Part shown: positions 16,258-25,771 of the stretch, piece by piece
How the letters are laid out: every line of letters begins with the position of its first letter
How positions within the stretch are numbered: position 1 is the first letter of the stretch
Source of the DNA: Lachnospiraceae bacterium
GTDB lineage: Bacteria; Bacillota; Clostridia; Lachnospirales; Lachnospiraceae
Length of the DNA: 64,000 bases
Direction of reading: 5' to 3'
Assembly (NCBI GenBank): GCA_022647575.1
Contig: JALCKY010000001.1
Span: 186,001-250,000, forward strand
The notes under the pieces: generated by a model
The model's database searches: none
What the model was told of the DNA's origin: nothing
The model's input: only the letters and a program-made list of their open reading frames with translations
Program-made: the position numbers and the translations under genes

Positions 16258-18672
16258 TTATGGTTTTACGACGAAATTGATGATCCTGCCCGGAACATAG
16301 ATTTCTTTTACGACGGTTCCGGTCAGTCGGTCGGCAACAGCCTTGCGGCCTGCCTCCAGTGCTTCTTCCTTCGAAGCTTTTACGGAAAGGTTCACAACGC
16401 CGCGCGCTTTTCCGTTGACCTGTACGGCGATCTCCTTCTCGTCATCCTGACGAAGGTTCTCGTCATGCTTCGGCCAGGTATTCTTAAAGACCGATTCCGT
16501 ATGGCCGTACTGCTGCCACAGCTCTTCGGCAATATGCGGTGCAAACGGAGACAGCAGCGTAATGTAAGTCTCGATCGTCTCGCGGTCGATTCCGCCTGCC
16601 GTCTTGGCGACTTCATAGAATTTATTGTTGTATTCCATGAAGGCGGAAATGACCGTATTGAGGCTGAACGATTCCAGGCGGGTCGTGATGTCGTAGATCA
16701 GCTTGTGACGCAGCTTGACCATTTCATCGGTAGCCTTGACGTCCGCTTCCTTTGAATCCAGCGCCAGCTTCCAGAAACGGTTCAGGAAGCGGTAGACGCC
16801 GTCGATTCCCCTGTCATCCCACTCCGCATCCAGTTCCGGCGGTCCTACGAACAGCTCGTACATGCGCAGGGAATCGCAGCCGTAATTTTCAACAAGATCA
16901 TCCGGCGATACGACATTGCCCTTCGACTTGCTCATCTTGATGCCGTTCTTGCCGGTAATCATTCCCTGGTTGAAGAGCTTCTGGAACGGCTCGTCAAAAT
17001 CAACCACTCCGATGTCATGCAGGAACTTCGTATAGAATCTTGAATACAGAAGATGCAGGACAGCATGCTCGACGCCGCCGATATACATGTCGACCGGCAG
17101 ATACTGATCTGCCTTGGCCCGGCTGACCAGTTCCTTGTCGTTATGGTTGTCGACATACCGCAGGAAATACCAGCTGGAGCCGGCCCACTGCGGCATCGTG
17201 TTCGTTTCCCTCTTTGCCGGAGCCCCGCAGACCGGGCAGGTTGTGTTGACCCAGTCATCGATGGCCGCCAGCGGTGATTCACCGGTCCCCGTCGGTTCAT
17301 AATGCTCGACATTCGGAAGCGTCAGAGGCAGCTGGTCTTCCGGCACCGGCACCGCTCCGCAATGCGGGCAGTGGATGATCGGAATCGGCTCGCCCCAGTA
17401 TCTCTGTCTGGAGAAGACCCAGTCGCGCAGCTTGTAATTCGTCGTGATCTTGCAGATGCCTTTCTTCTCCAGCATCTCCGGAATTTCTTTCTTGGCCTTT
17501 TCAGAATCCATGCCGGACCAGTCTCCGGAATTGATCATGATGCCGGGTTCCGTATAGGCTTCCTGCAGGTCCGGATTCTCTTTGCCGTCCGGGGAAATGA
17601 TCTGGACGATCGGAAGGCCGAACTTTTTCGCGAAAGCAAAGTCACGCGTATCGTGCGCCGGAACGCACATGATGGCTCCGGTGCCGTAATCCGCAAGGAC
17701 ATAATCCGAAAGCCATACCGGCATCTCTTTTCCGTTCATCGGGTTTCTGCAGTAGCTTCCCGTGAAGACGCCGGTCTTCTCTTTATCCTGCAGACGGTCA
17801 ACGGAAGATTTATTTGCCGCTTTCTTAATGTAATCCTCGACTTCCGCCTTATGCTCCTCCGTCGCCAGGGACTTTGCCAGGGCATGCTCCGGTGAAAGGA
17901 CCATGAAGGTCGTGCCGTAGAGAGTATCCGGACGCGTCGTATAGACCTTGATCTTTTCTTCGCGGCCGATGACTTCATAATCGATTTCCGCGCCGTGGCT
18001 CTTGCCGATCCAGTCTGTCTGCATCTTCTTGACTTTTTCCGGCCAGTCCAGCGTTTCCAGTCCGTCAAGCAGGCGGTCCGCATACGCCGTGATCTTCAGC
18101 ATCCACTGACGCAGGTTCTTTTTCGTGACAGGCGTTCCGCAGCGTTCGCAGCAGCCGTCAACGACTTCTTCATTTGCCAGGCCTGTCTTGCAGGACGGGC
18201 ACCAGTTGATCGGGAACTCTTTTTCATAGGCAAGCCCTGCCTTGAACATCTTGACGAAGATCCACTGCGTCCATTTATAGAAATCAGGATCCGTCGTATT
18301 GACTTCCAGATCCCAGTCGTAAACCGCACCGATATCCTTGATCTGGCGGCGGATGTTGTCGATGTTCTTCTTCGTCTGAATGGCCGGATGAACGCCCATT
18401 TTAATGGCGTAGTTCTCGGCCGGCAGGCCGAACGCATCCCATCCCATCGGATGGATCACGTAATAGCCGTTGAGCATTTTATAGCGGCTCCATACGTCGG
18501 AAATGACGTAGCCTCTCCAGTGTCCGACATGAAGCCCGTTTCCCGATGGATAGGGGAACATGTCCAGGCAGTAGTATTTCGGTTTCTTTCCGTCATTGAC
18601 GTTGGTCGGATGCTCGTTCCAGAGCTTCGTCCATTTGTCTTCGACTGCAGTATGATTATAAGGAATAGCCAT
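16258..18672 (-). CDS. leuS: Leucyl-tRNA synthetase
   Basis: An 804-residue class Ia synthetase charging tRNA-Leu. HIGH motif as HVGH in PYPSGNGLHVGHWRGY, KMSKS in GIKMSKSKGNVVSP, zinc-type cysteines in NWCPSCKTGLANEEV and HCPHCG, CP1 editing domain in the middle, anticodon domain at the end. The start at 18672 (MAIPYNHTAVEDKW) follows GGAGG six bases upstream. The leader is only about 30 nt, too short for a T-box, so it is not controlled by uncharged tRNA-Leu in the usual way. Confidence 0.97.
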   Translation of the reverse strand: MAIPYNHTAVEDKWTKLWNEHPTNVNDGKKPKYYCLDMFPYPSGNGLHVGHWRGYVISDVWSRYKMLNGYYVIHPMGWDAFGLPAENYAIKMGVHPAIQTKKNIDNIRRQIKDIGAVYDWDLEVNTTDPDFYKWTQWIFVKMFKAGLAYEKEFPINWCPSCKTGLANEEVVDGCCERCGTPVTKKNLRQWMLKITAYADRLLDGLETLDWPEKVKKMQTDWIGKSHGAEIDYEVIGREEKIKVYTTRPDTLYGTTFMVLSPEHALAKSLATEEHKAEVEDYIKKAANKSSVDRLQDKEKTGVFTGSYCRNPMNGKEMPVWLSDYVLADYGTGAIMCVPAHDTRDFAFAKKFGLPIVQIISPDGKENPDLQEAYTEPGIMINSGDWSGMDSEKAKKEIPEMLEKKGICKITTNYKLRDWVFSRQRYWGEPIPIIHCPHCGAVPVPEDQLPLTLPNVEHYEPTGTGESPLAAIDDWVNTTCPVCGAPAKRETNTMPQWAGSSWYFLRYVDNHNDKELVSRAKADQYLPVDMYIGGVEHAVLHLLYSRFYTKFLHDIGVVDFDEPFQKLFNQGMITGKNGIKMSKSKGNVVSPDDLVENYGCDSLRMYELFVGPPELDAEWDDRGIDGVYRFLNRFWKLALDSKEADVKATDEMVKLRHKLIYDITTRLESFSLNTVISAFMEYNNKFYEVAKTAGGIDRETIETYITLLSPFAPHIAEELWQQYGHTESVFKNTWPKHDENLRQDDEKEIAVQVNGKARGVVNLSVKASKEEALEAGRKAVADRLTGTVVKEIYVPGRIINFVVKP

Positions 18673-18709
18673 TTTACGCCTCCGGATTCTTAATTGCGTG
18701 TACCTGTCA

Positions 18710-18738
18710 ATTCTATGCAAATCGTCTTTCTTTGTCAA
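18710..18738 (-). promoter_or_regulatory. Promoter of leuS
   Basis: Minus-strand TTGACA (18733-18738), 17-bp spacer, TAGAAT (18710-18715). Confidence 0.85.
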
Positions 18739-18753
18739 GGCGGCTTATGCATC

Positions 18754-19626
18754 TTACCGGTTCGTCTCCCGGACAGTTTCCTCGCCGCGGGAAGATTCAC
18801 CGGAACGGATGGAGAGAAAAGCCCCGAGACTTCCGCGGAGTCCGTGCGAAGCCCGGTGCGAAAAGAGGAAGTCCGGATTGCAGGCAGTGCAGATGCCGGG
18901 CATCATGATGTTCTCCTCCCGGACTCCTGCCCGGAGAAGAACTTTCCGGTTGGCCTTCCACAGATCCAGCATGTATTTCCCGTTTTCTTTTAATACCGAG
19001 CAGTCCGCGTCGAACTGCGAGGCAACCTCTTCCCCGACTTCATAGCATTCGCCGCAGATGGACGGTCCGATCACGCAGATCAGGTCTTCCGGCTCTGTCC
19101 CGAATTCCGCCTTCATTTTCGCGGCGGTCACCGCACCCATGCCCTGCACGGTGCCTCTCCAGCCGGAATGCGAAAGGCCGATGGCCCTGTGTACGGGATC
19201 CGCAAAATAAAGCGGCACGCAGTCCGCATAGGAAGTGTAAAGGACGATCCCGGGCTCATCGGTAATGAATCCGTCGACGTCCCGCCATCCCCTCTCTCTT
19301 GTAACTCCCTTTCCCCGGTCTTCCTTCCCGACCCGCCGCACGTTCGTCGTATGCGTCTGCTGCGTGCAGACGATGTCTTCCATGCGGACGCCGATGGCTT
19401 CGGCAAAGCGCCGGTAATTCTCTGAGACATTTTCAGCAGGATCGCCGCGGTGGAAGCTCAGGTTCATTTCCGAAAAATAACCCTTGCTGACTCCGCCGAG
19501 CCGCGTGGAAAAAGCATCCAGCAGCCAGGCCTCTTTGTCCAGCGGGGCAAAGGAGAGCCAGACCGTGCCTCCGCTGCGGTGCAGGACGGTCTTTCCTCTG
19601 TCTTCCGGTTTCCATTTGATATCCAT
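18754..19626 (-). CDS. pgeF: PgeF (YfiH/laccase-domain) peptidoglycan editing factor, purine nucleoside phosphorylase-like
   Basis: A 290-residue DUF152 protein. The metal site is formed by the histidines and cysteine of CTQQTHT, SYADCVPLYF and GLSHSGWRGT; FSTRLGGVSKGYFSEMNLSFH is the family N-terminal motif. Family members act on purine nucleosides (adenosine and inosine phosphorolysis and deamination) and in E. coli prevent misincorporation in peptidoglycan precursors. It ends the long ylxM-to-yraN transcript; the downstream leuS promoter follows at once. Confidence 0.9.
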   Translation of the reverse strand: MDIKWKPEDRGKTVLHRSGGTVWLSFAPLDKEAWLLDAFSTRLGGVSKGYFSEMNLSFHRGDPAENVSENYRRFAEAIGVRMEDIVCTQQTHTTNVRRVGKEDRGKGVTRERGWRDVDGFITDEPGIVLYTSYADCVPLYFADPVHRAIGLSHSGWRGTVQGMGAVTAAKMKAEFGTEPEDLICVIGPSICGECYEVGEEVASQFDADCSVLKENGKYMLDLWKANRKVLLRAGVREENIMMPGICTACNPDFLFSHRASHGLRGSLGAFLSIRSGESSRGEETVRETNR

Positions 19627-19656
19627 TTTCTTCTCCCCGACTTACGGCCGAAGCTT

Positions 19657-20010
19657 TCAGGCCGTATAGTCAAATGCATTTTTCACCAGTTCGATTCTGT
19701 TTCCCGTGATGCCGACGACATCGAAGCGCATCGGCCGGTTCTCCGGGATCCGGTTTCTGGCCAGATAAAAAAGGGCTGTCCTGGAAACCTGCCTTCTCTT
19801 CTTTCCGTCAACGGCAGAAAGCGCTCCGCCTTCCGCCATGTCCTTTCGGTATTTCACTTCCGCAAAAACAAGGTACTCTCCGTCCTCCGCGACAATATCG
19901 ATTTCCCCCTGCCGGCAGCGGAAGTTCATTTCCAGGATCCGGTATCCGTTTTCTTTTAAAAAACCGGCAGCCATGGCTTCATAGCTGCCGCCGACGCTTC
20001 TTTTATTCAT
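19657..20010 (-). CDS. yraN: YraN family (UPF0102) endonuclease-like protein
   Basis: A 117-residue UPF0102 protein with a PD-(D/E)XK-like core: GYRILEMNFRCRQGEIDIVAED and LVFAEVKYRK match the metal-binding D/E and lysine positions. The cellular role is not established; it is almost always next to rnhB, as here (22 bp downstream). Complete for the family. Confidence 0.9.
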   Translation of the reverse strand: MNKRSVGGSYEAMAAGFLKENGYRILEMNFRCRQGEIDIVAEDGEYLVFAEVKYRKDMAEGGALSAVDGKKRRQVSRTALFYLARNRIPENRPMRFDVVGITGNRIELVKNAFDYTA

Positions 20011-20032
20011 CTGTGCGCTGTTCCTTGTCTGT

Positions 20033-20704
20033 CTACAGGAAATGAGTCAGGAATGTGCTGCGGTGAATCGGACACGGTCCGTATTTCTTCAGCGCCTCGA
20101 TGTGCTCTGCCGTGCCGTATCCTTTGTGCTTCGCAAATCCGTACTGCGGAAACATTTCGTCGTATTCCAGCATCAGGCGGTCACGGGTCACCTTGGCAAT
20201 GATGCTCGCCGCGGCGATGGAAACGCTCTTTCCGTCTCCGCCGATGATCGGAACCTGGGCCGTATAGATGCCGGGAATCGTAACCGCATCATTGAGAAAC
20301 AGGTCCGGCTTTACGGAAAGCTGGGATACCGCCTGGCGCATCGCCTCATAGGTTGCCTGAAGGATATTAATCTCATCGATGCGTTTCGGCGAAGCCATAC
20401 CGACTCCGACGGAAACAGCCTCCGACATAATTACCTCATAAAGCTCTTCCCTTTTCTTCGGGGTCAGCTTTTTGGAATCGTTGAGATAAAGGACCAGATG
20501 GTCCTTCGGCAGAACGACTGCCCCTGCGACAACCGGCCCGGCCAGCGGTCCCCTTCCTGCTTCGTCGATTCCGCAGATGATTCCGCGGTCATCGAATTTT
20601 CTTTCGTAGACCATCAGGGAGAGGGTGCGTTCGGTTTCTTTTTCCAGCCTGAGCTTCTGCTTTTCTTCCTTCTCTATCTGTTTTTCCAGCTGTTTTTCAG
20701 TCAT
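20033..20704 (-). CDS. rnhB: Ribonuclease HII
   Basis: A 223-residue RNase HII, which nicks RNA-DNA hybrids at embedded ribonucleotides. GIDEAGRGPLAGPVVAGAV provides the catalytic D-E pair; LNDSKKLTPKKRE and KVTRDRLM follow. A charged coiled segment of about 35 residues (EKQIEKEEKQKLRLEKETER) precedes the catalytic domain, as in other clostridial homologues. Its start overlaps the rbgA stop by 8 bp. Confidence 0.95.
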   Translation of the reverse strand: MTEKQLEKQIEKEEKQKLRLEKETERTLSLMVYERKFDDRGIICGIDEAGRGPLAGPVVAGAVVLPKDHLVLYLNDSKKLTPKKREELYEVIMSEAVSVGVGMASPKRIDEINILQATYEAMRQAVSQLSVKPDLFLNDAVTIPGIYTAQVPIIGGDGKSVSIAAASIIAKVTRDRLMLEYDEMFPQYGFAKHKGYGTAEHIEALKKYGPCPIHRSTFLTHFL

Positions 20705-21541
20705 CGGCTTTCTCCAGTGTGATTCTTCCCAGGACGCCGCTCCGGAATTCCCTCACGACGATTCCTGCTGCCTTGACGGTGTCCGGACCTCCTCCGGGCA
20801 GGATGCATCCGCGGTTTTCCGCAATCTGCATCAGCATTGTATTTTCCTCTTCCGATTCATCGACTCCGTAGCGGCTGTGCACGGCTCCGGGAGCCGCATC
20901 CTTCAGCCTCTTCAGGGCCAGGATTCCCAGGTCGGCCATATCCAGTATTTCTTCTTTGATGGAGCCGACAAGGGCCAGGTTTTCTCCCACCCCCGGATCC
21001 TCGATCTTCGGCCAGAGGATTCCCGGCGTATCGAGCAGCTCCAGTTCGCTGTTCAGGCGGATCCACTGCTTGCCTCTTGTCACGCCCGGCCTGTCCCCCG
21101 TTTTTGCCGTTGCTTTTCCCGTGAAGGAATTGATGAAAGTCGATTTCCCGACGTTCGGAATTCCGAGCACCATGGCCCGGAGCGGGCGTCCGATGATGCC
21201 CCTCTTCCGGTTTCTTTCAATTTTCTCCGCACAGGCTTCCTTAACGCGGGGCATCAGGGCCTTCACGGTGCGGTTATTCCTCGAGTCCGCAGGGAAGGCA
21301 ATGAGGCCTGCCTTCTGATAGAAGGCAAGCCACCTGCGGTTTTCTTCTTCATCCGCCAGATCGGATTTTCCAAGAAGCAGGATGCGTGCCCTGCCTTCCG
21401 AGAGCCTGTCAGCCTCGGGATTCCGGCTGGACTTCGGATTCTGGCATCCGCCAGTTCTATGATCAGATCGACCAGGCGGATATCTTCCTGCATTTCACGG
21501 AGCGTTTTTGTCATGTGCCCCGGATACCATTGATATGTCAT
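20697..21541 (-). CDS. rbgA: Ribosome biogenesis GTPase RbgA (YlqF), frameshifted in this sequence
   Basis: A circularly permuted GTPase needed for late 50S assembly. The N-terminal part (21541 to about 21437) reads [15 protein letters not shown]; the C-terminal part contains the P-loop [15 protein letters not shown] and [11 protein letters not shown]. The frame breaks at about 21436: the minus strand reads ATCCGAAG where ATCCCGAAG would restore [19 protein letters not shown] and a continuous protein of about 281 residues. One missing base in an essential gene suggests a sequencing error. AGGAG lies 4 bases before the start. Confidence 0.85.
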
Positions 21542-21548
21542 GATGCTC

Positions 21549-22131
21549 CTAATTCACGAAGCCGATCCTGGAACTGGGCACGGTAATGAACCAGACCTTC
21601 CCGATGATCTTGCTCCGGGTGATATTTCCCACGTCGGCAAAGCGGCTGTCTTCGCTGTTGTTGCGGCTGTCCCCGAGCACAAAGTACTCATTGGTACCAA
21701 GGGAAATGGTATCGGCCGCCAGCCCTGCATTTTCAATGCTGGGAAACTGCTTGTCTTCCATATAGGTCTCCCCGTTGATCAGGATGAGACCGTCCTTGAT
21801 CTGGATCTTTTCGCCCGGAAGTCCGATGACGCGCTTCACGTGCACGGTTGAATTCTCCGTGTCGGAAGTCCTGTAGGCGATCAGGTCCCCCCCTGCTGAT
21901 GGAACCCAGTCCGTACACCAGCTTGTTGACCAGGGCATGGTCGCCTGACTGCAGGGTCGGGTCCATGGAAGTATCCTGGATCGTGACCGATGAGCAGAAG
22001 GCAAAGGAAAACAGCGCAGCAAGACCAAGGACGATCAGGATCTGCAGGATCCACGCCGTCAGTGATTTTGCCTTCGGGTCTTTAAAGAATCTCTTTTTGA
22101 CCGGTTCGGTTTCGACTTTTGATTTTGCCAT
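21549..22131 (-). CDS. lepB: Signal peptidase I, frameshifted in this sequence
   Basis: A type I signal peptidase that removes signal peptides at the outer membrane face. One transmembrane helix near residues 20-45 precedes the catalytic serine in [13 protein letters not shown]; the catalytic lysine is in [24 protein letters not shown] is the conserved box. The frame breaks at 21887-21893, a run of seven G on the minus strand where six would give [12 protein letters not shown]; the restored protein has about 193 residues. The start at 22131 ([10 protein letters not shown]) is chosen because the next upstream in-frame start (TTG at 22161) lies inside the rplS terminator; no clear ribosome binding site is seen. 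Confidence 0.85.
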
Positions 22132-22149
22132 GATGGTTTTTAAGAACTG

Positions 22150-22184
22150 AAAAGGGGACAAGATACTGTTCTGTATTTGTCCCC
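22150..22184 (-). terminator. Intrinsic terminator between rplS and lepB
   Basis: Minus-strand GGGGACAA (22177-22184) pairs with TTGTCCCC (22154-22161), followed by TTTT. Short T tract, so partial read-through into lepB is likely. Confidence 0.75.
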
Positions 22185-22194
22185 GTAAGTTTCA

Positions 22195-22545
22195 TTATGA
22201 TTTGACGGCTTCCCTGACCTTTGCACTCTTGCCGGAACGCTGACGCAGATAGTTGAGCTTTGCTCTCCTGACCTTGCCTTCGCGGACAACTTCGACATCC
22301 GCTACGTTCGGGGAGTGAAGCGGCCATGTCTTTTCGACGCCGACGCCGCTCGAGGACTTCCTCACCGTAAAGGTTTCACGGTTGGATCCTCCCTGTCTCT
22401 TCAGGACGACACCTTCGAAAATCTGGATTCTTTCGCGGTTGCCTTCCTTGATTCTGGAATGCACACGTACCGTATCTCCTACACGGAACTCCGGCACTTT
22501 CTCTTTTTTCTCGCCATCTTCAATGGCCTTCAGGATTTCGTTCAT
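22195..22545 (-). CDS. rplS: 50S ribosomal protein L19
   Basis: A 116-residue L19, which sits at the interface of the ribosomal subunits. [26 protein letters not shown] and [26 protein letters not shown] (in parts) are diagnostic. Preceded by GAGGAG. It has its own promoter overlapping the trmD stop and a terminator behind it, so it can be made apart from the rest of the block. Confidence 0.96.
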   Translation of the reverse strand: MNEILKAIEDGEKKEKVPEFRVGDTVRVHSRIKEGNRERIQIFEGVVLKRQGGSNRETFTVRKSSSGVGVEKTWPLHSPNVADVEVVREGKVRRAKLNYLRQRSGKSAKVREAVKS

Positions 22546-22619
22546 TTTTTTCTCCTCACTTTTGGATGTTCATGATACGAAATGTACCAGCGGACCATCT
22601 TTTTTTACGCAACGTTGGT

Positions 22620-22648
22620 ATTATACTATATGTTTTTTTTGTTTGCAA
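22620..22648 (-). promoter_or_regulatory. Internal promoter for rplS overlapping the end of trmD
   Basis: Minus-strand TTGCAA (22643-22648), 17-bp A-rich spacer, TATAAT (22620-22625). It leaves a leader of about 65-70 nt before rplS, which could hold an L19-type autoregulatory leader; I could not fold it with confidence. Confidence 0.75.
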
Positions 22649-23369
22649 GGTATTTCGCGACGAACGCCCTTTCCTTGGGACTGATCTGCGCAGAGTCCAG
22701 AAGGTCCGGCCTTCTGTCCGCCGTACGCATCAGAGACTGCTCCCTCCTCCAGGCATCCACCTTGGCATGATCGCCGGAAATCAGGATCGGCGGAACGCTT
22801 CTCCCGTTCCAGAGCTCCGGTCTTGAATACTGCGGATATTCCAGCAGTCCGTCTCCGAAGGAATCATCGTCCGCTGACTCGCCGTTGTGCAGGACTCCGG
22901 GAATCATTCTCGAAATGGAATCGATCATCACCATGGCCGGAAGTTCCCCTCCCGTCAGGACATAGTCCCCGATGGAAACCGAATCCGTGACGATTTCATC
23001 CAGTACGCGCTCATCAACGCCTTCGTAATGTCCGCAGAGAAACACCAGATCCTTCTCGACCGCAAATTCCCTGGCCATCTCCTGCCGGAAAACCCTGCCC
23101 TGCGGAGTCAGATAGATCGTTCTCGGCGCACTTCCGATGCGGTCCGCGACGGAACGCCATGCATCATAGACAGGCTGTGCCTGCATGACCATTCCCGCTC
23201 CGCCCCCGTACGGATAGTCGTCCGTTTTTCCGTGCTTTTCGTTGGTGAAATCACGGATATTCACGGCGTCGACCGTAATCAGCTGTTCTTCGATTGCACG
23301 TCCGATAATGCTGTTGTCAAGGCCCTGAAGGATCATCTCCGGAAACAGGGTCAGGATATGGTAATTCAT
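22626..23369 (-). CDS. trmD: tRNA (guanine37-N1)-methyltransferase
   Basis: A 247-residue SPOUT methyltransferase methylating G37 of tRNAs to prevent frameshifting. DYPYGGGAGMVM, LVFLCGHYEGVDERV and DYVLTGGELPAM form the knotted SAM site and catalytic region. Directly follows rimM (1 bp gap), the universal rimM-trmD order. Confidence 0.97.
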   Translation of the reverse strand: MNYHILTLFPEMILQGLDNSIIGRAIEEQLITVDAVNIRDFTNEKHGKTDDYPYGGGAGMVMQAQPVYDAWRSVADRIGSAPRTIYLTPQGRVFRQEMAREFAVEKDLVFLCGHYEGVDERVLDEIVTDSVSIGDYVLTGGELPAMVMIDSISRMIPGVLHNGESADDDSFGDGLLEYPQYSRPELWNGRSVPPILISGDHAKVDAWRREQSLMRTADRRPDLLDSAQISPKERAFVAKYLANKKNI

Positions 23370-23370
23370 C

Positions 23371-23883
23371 TTAATCGATCAGGCCTTCCAGTAAATGAAT
23401 CGTGATTTCGCCTTTTTCCGTGTCGACCCTGAGAATGCAGCTGTCGATTGCGGGAATCAGGACTTCCTTTCCGGAACTTCTCTTCACGATGTAAACATCG
23501 TTCGCTCCGGTCTGGGTGACATCGGCAAGCGTTCCGAACTCGCTGCCGTCTTCCAGAAGGACACGGCATCCGATGAGATCGCCTACGTAATACTCATTCT
23601 TTCCAAGCGGAAGTGCATCTTCTCTTCTGATGCAGAGGCTTCTGCCCTTCCATTTTTCCACATCTTCAATACGGTCGAAGCCTTTGAATTTCAAAAGCGG
23701 ACTGTTCTTTGCATAGCGGACGCCTTCGATTTCCAGGGGGAGTTTTTCCTCTCCCAGATCCAGCAGCACCGTTTTCAGCGTTTCGAAGCGCGACGGGTCC
23801 TGGGAAGTCGTGTAGACTTTCACTTCCCCCTTGAGCCCGTGCATCCCCGAAATAATTCCGACTTCAAAATATTCACGCATCAT
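23371..23883 (-). CDS. rimM: Ribosome maturation factor RimM
   Basis: A 170-residue 16S rRNA processing factor binding S19. The N-terminal barrel begins YFEVGIISGMHGLKGEVKV; the PRC-barrel includes ADVTQTGANDVYIV and LIPAIDSCIL. The start ATG overlaps the khpA stop by one base (TAATG). Confidence 0.95.
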   Translation of the reverse strand: MMREYFEVGIISGMHGLKGEVKVYTTSQDPSRFETLKTVLLDLGEEKLPLEIEGVRYAKNSPLLKFKGFDRIEDVEKWKGRSLCIRREDALPLGKNEYYVGDLIGCRVLLEDGSEFGTLADVTQTGANDVYIVKRSSGKEVLIPAIDSCILRVDTEKGEITIHLLEGLID

Positions 23884-24113
23884 TACTGTGTGATTTCCAC
23901 AACGACTTTTTCTTCTGTCTTTGCAGCAGCCGCCTTTACGACGGAACGGATTGCCTTGGCAATGCGGCCCTGACGGCCGATTACCTTCCCCATGTCTTCC
24001 TGTGCCACTTTCAGTTCGACAAGAATGGAGTCTCCGTCTTTTGTTTCCGTAACTGACACCTCATCAGGATGATCGACCAGGGCTTTTGCAATCACTTCAA
24101 CAAGTTCTTTCAT
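23883..24113 (-). CDS. khpA: KH domain RNA-binding protein KhpA
   Basis: A 76-residue single KH domain (YlqC). The GxxG loop is GRQG in MGKVIGRQGRIAKAIR. KhpA works with KhpB in RNA binding and cell elongation/division control in Bacillota. It is in its standard place between rpsP and rimM. Confidence 0.93.
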   Translation of the reverse strand: MKELVEVIAKALVDHPDEVSVTETKDGDSILVELKVAQEDMGKVIGRQGRIAKAIRSVVKAAAAKTEEKVVVEITQ

Positions 24114-24142
24114 GTTGCACCTCCATTGCCCTATCGGCCAGT

Positions 24143-24388
24143 TTACTTCTGGATACCTGCAATCTTCAGGATTTTGGCAACTTCAGCCGTCGGCTGTGCA
24201 CCGTTTCCGAGCCATTTCTTAGCTGCTTCTTCGTCTACATGGAATTCAGACGGATCCTTGGACGGATCGTAGGTTCCGATTTCTTCGATAAATCTTCCGT
24301 TGCGCGGGGATCTTGCATCCGCTACGACGATTCTGTAAAACGGTTCCTTTTTCTTGCCGATTCTTCTTAATCTGATTTTGACTGCCAT
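24143..24388 (-). CDS. rpsP: 30S ribosomal protein S16
   Basis: An 81-residue S16 with the family start [20 protein letters not shown] and [19 protein letters not shown]. Complete. Between ffh and khpA. Confidence 0.97.
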   Translation of the reverse strand: MAVKIRLRRIGKKKEPFYRIVVADARSPRNGRFIEEIGTYDPSKDPSEFHVDEEAAKKWLGNGAQPTAEVAKILKIAGIQK

Positions 24389-24424
24389 TGCTTTTTTCTC
24401 CTTTGTCTTCTTTGATTGATCTAT

Positions 24425-25771
24425 TTAAAAAGGAAGCTTCATGCCGCCTTTTCTTCCAGCTTTTCCGCTGAGCATCCCGGGCATTTTCTTCATCATCTTC
24501 CTTGCCTGGTCAAACTGCTTGACCAGCCGGTTGACTTCCCCCGATGTCGCAGCCGCATCCCTTCGCAATCCTGTTCTTCCGTGACGGGTTCAGGATGTCC
24601 GGATTCGAACGTTCTTCCGGCGTCATGGAAAGTATGATGGCTTCATATCTGGAAATAGTTTTTTCATCCACCATCCCGGCGGCTTCTTTCATTTTGCCGT
24701 TCATGCCGGGAAGCATGGACAGCACGCTCTGAAAGCCGCCCATTTTCTTCATCTGGTTCATGCTTTCCAGATAATCGTCAAAACCGAAGGATGCCTTCTT
24801 CAGCTTCTGTTCCATTTCCCGGGCTTTCGATTCATCGACATTCGCCTGGGCCTTTCGATGAGCGTCATGATATCGCCCATCCCGAGGATGCGGTCGGTCA
24901 TCCGGTCCGGATAAAACTGCTCCAGATCCGACAGCTTCTCACCCATGCCGACATAGAGAATCGGCTTTCCGGTGACGGCCTTGATGGAAAGGGCTGCGCC
25001 GCCCCGGGTGTCGCCGTCGCATTTCGTAAGGATGACTCCGTCGATGCCGGTCTTCTCCTCAAATGTCTTTGCCACATTGACGGCTTCCTGTCCGGTCATG
25101 GCATCGACGACCAGAATCGTAAAGTCCACATGGACGGCTTCCTTGATATTGGAAAGTTCCGCCATCATATCCTCATCGATCTGCAGGCGTCCTGCCGTAT
25201 CGATCAGGAGGACATTGTTTCCTTCTTTTGCGGCATGGGCCGCCGCTGCCTTGACGATATCAACAGGATTCTTCTGGTCTCCCATGGAAAAGACCGGCAC
25301 GCCGACCTTTTCGCCGTTGATGATCAGCTGCTGAATGGCCGCCGGGCGATAGACATCCGCCGCAACAAGCAGCGGCCTCCTGCCTTTTGCCTTGAACTGG
25401 CCGGCCAGCTTGGCAGCCGTTGTCGTCTTGCCTGCACCCTGCAGGCCTGCCATCATGAGGATGGTCAGCTCCGAACCGCCCTTCAGCGGAATGGCTGTCA
25501 TTTCCGATCCCATCAGGGAAACCATCTCATCGTGCACGATCTTGATGACCATCTGTCCGGGATTCAGTCCGTTCATGACGTCCTGACCGATGGATTTTTC
25601 TTCAACGCTCTTCGTAAACTGCTTGACGACTTTAAAATTGACATCCGCCTCAAGGAGAGCCATCTTGACTTCCTTCATGGCTTCTTTGACATCGTCCTGC
25701 GTCAGGCGGCCTTTGCCGCGCAGCTTCTTGAATACGTTCTGCAGTTTTTCCGTCAGGCTTTCAAATGCCAT
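24425..25771 (-). CDS. ffh: Signal recognition particle protein Ffh, with two frameshifts in this sequence
   Basis: SRP54 homologue that binds signal sequences and 4.5S/6S RNA. The NG domain (about 1-295) has the P-loop GLQGAGKTTT, LLIDTAGRLQ and TKCDGDTRGG; the M domain includes MSMTPEERSNPDIL-like helices and a Met-rich tail ending GGMKLPF. Two indels interrupt it: a missing A near 24853-24855 (minus strand GAAAGG for GAAAAGG, restoring LIEKAQANVDESKAREMEQ) and an extra base near 24548, after AKGCG, restoring TSGEVNRLVKQFDQ. The restored protein has about 448 residues, the family length. The start overlaps the ylxM stop as TAATG. Confidence 0.88.

Noticed and set aside
18673-18753. A T-box leader ahead of leuS
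   Set aside because: The promoter leaves only about 30 nt of leader, too short for specifier and antiterminator structures.
21733-22161. Programmed frameshifting in lepB at the seven-G run
   Set aside because: Four neighbouring breaks in unrelated genes and the homopolymer context point to sequence errors; lepB is not known to use programmed frameshifting.
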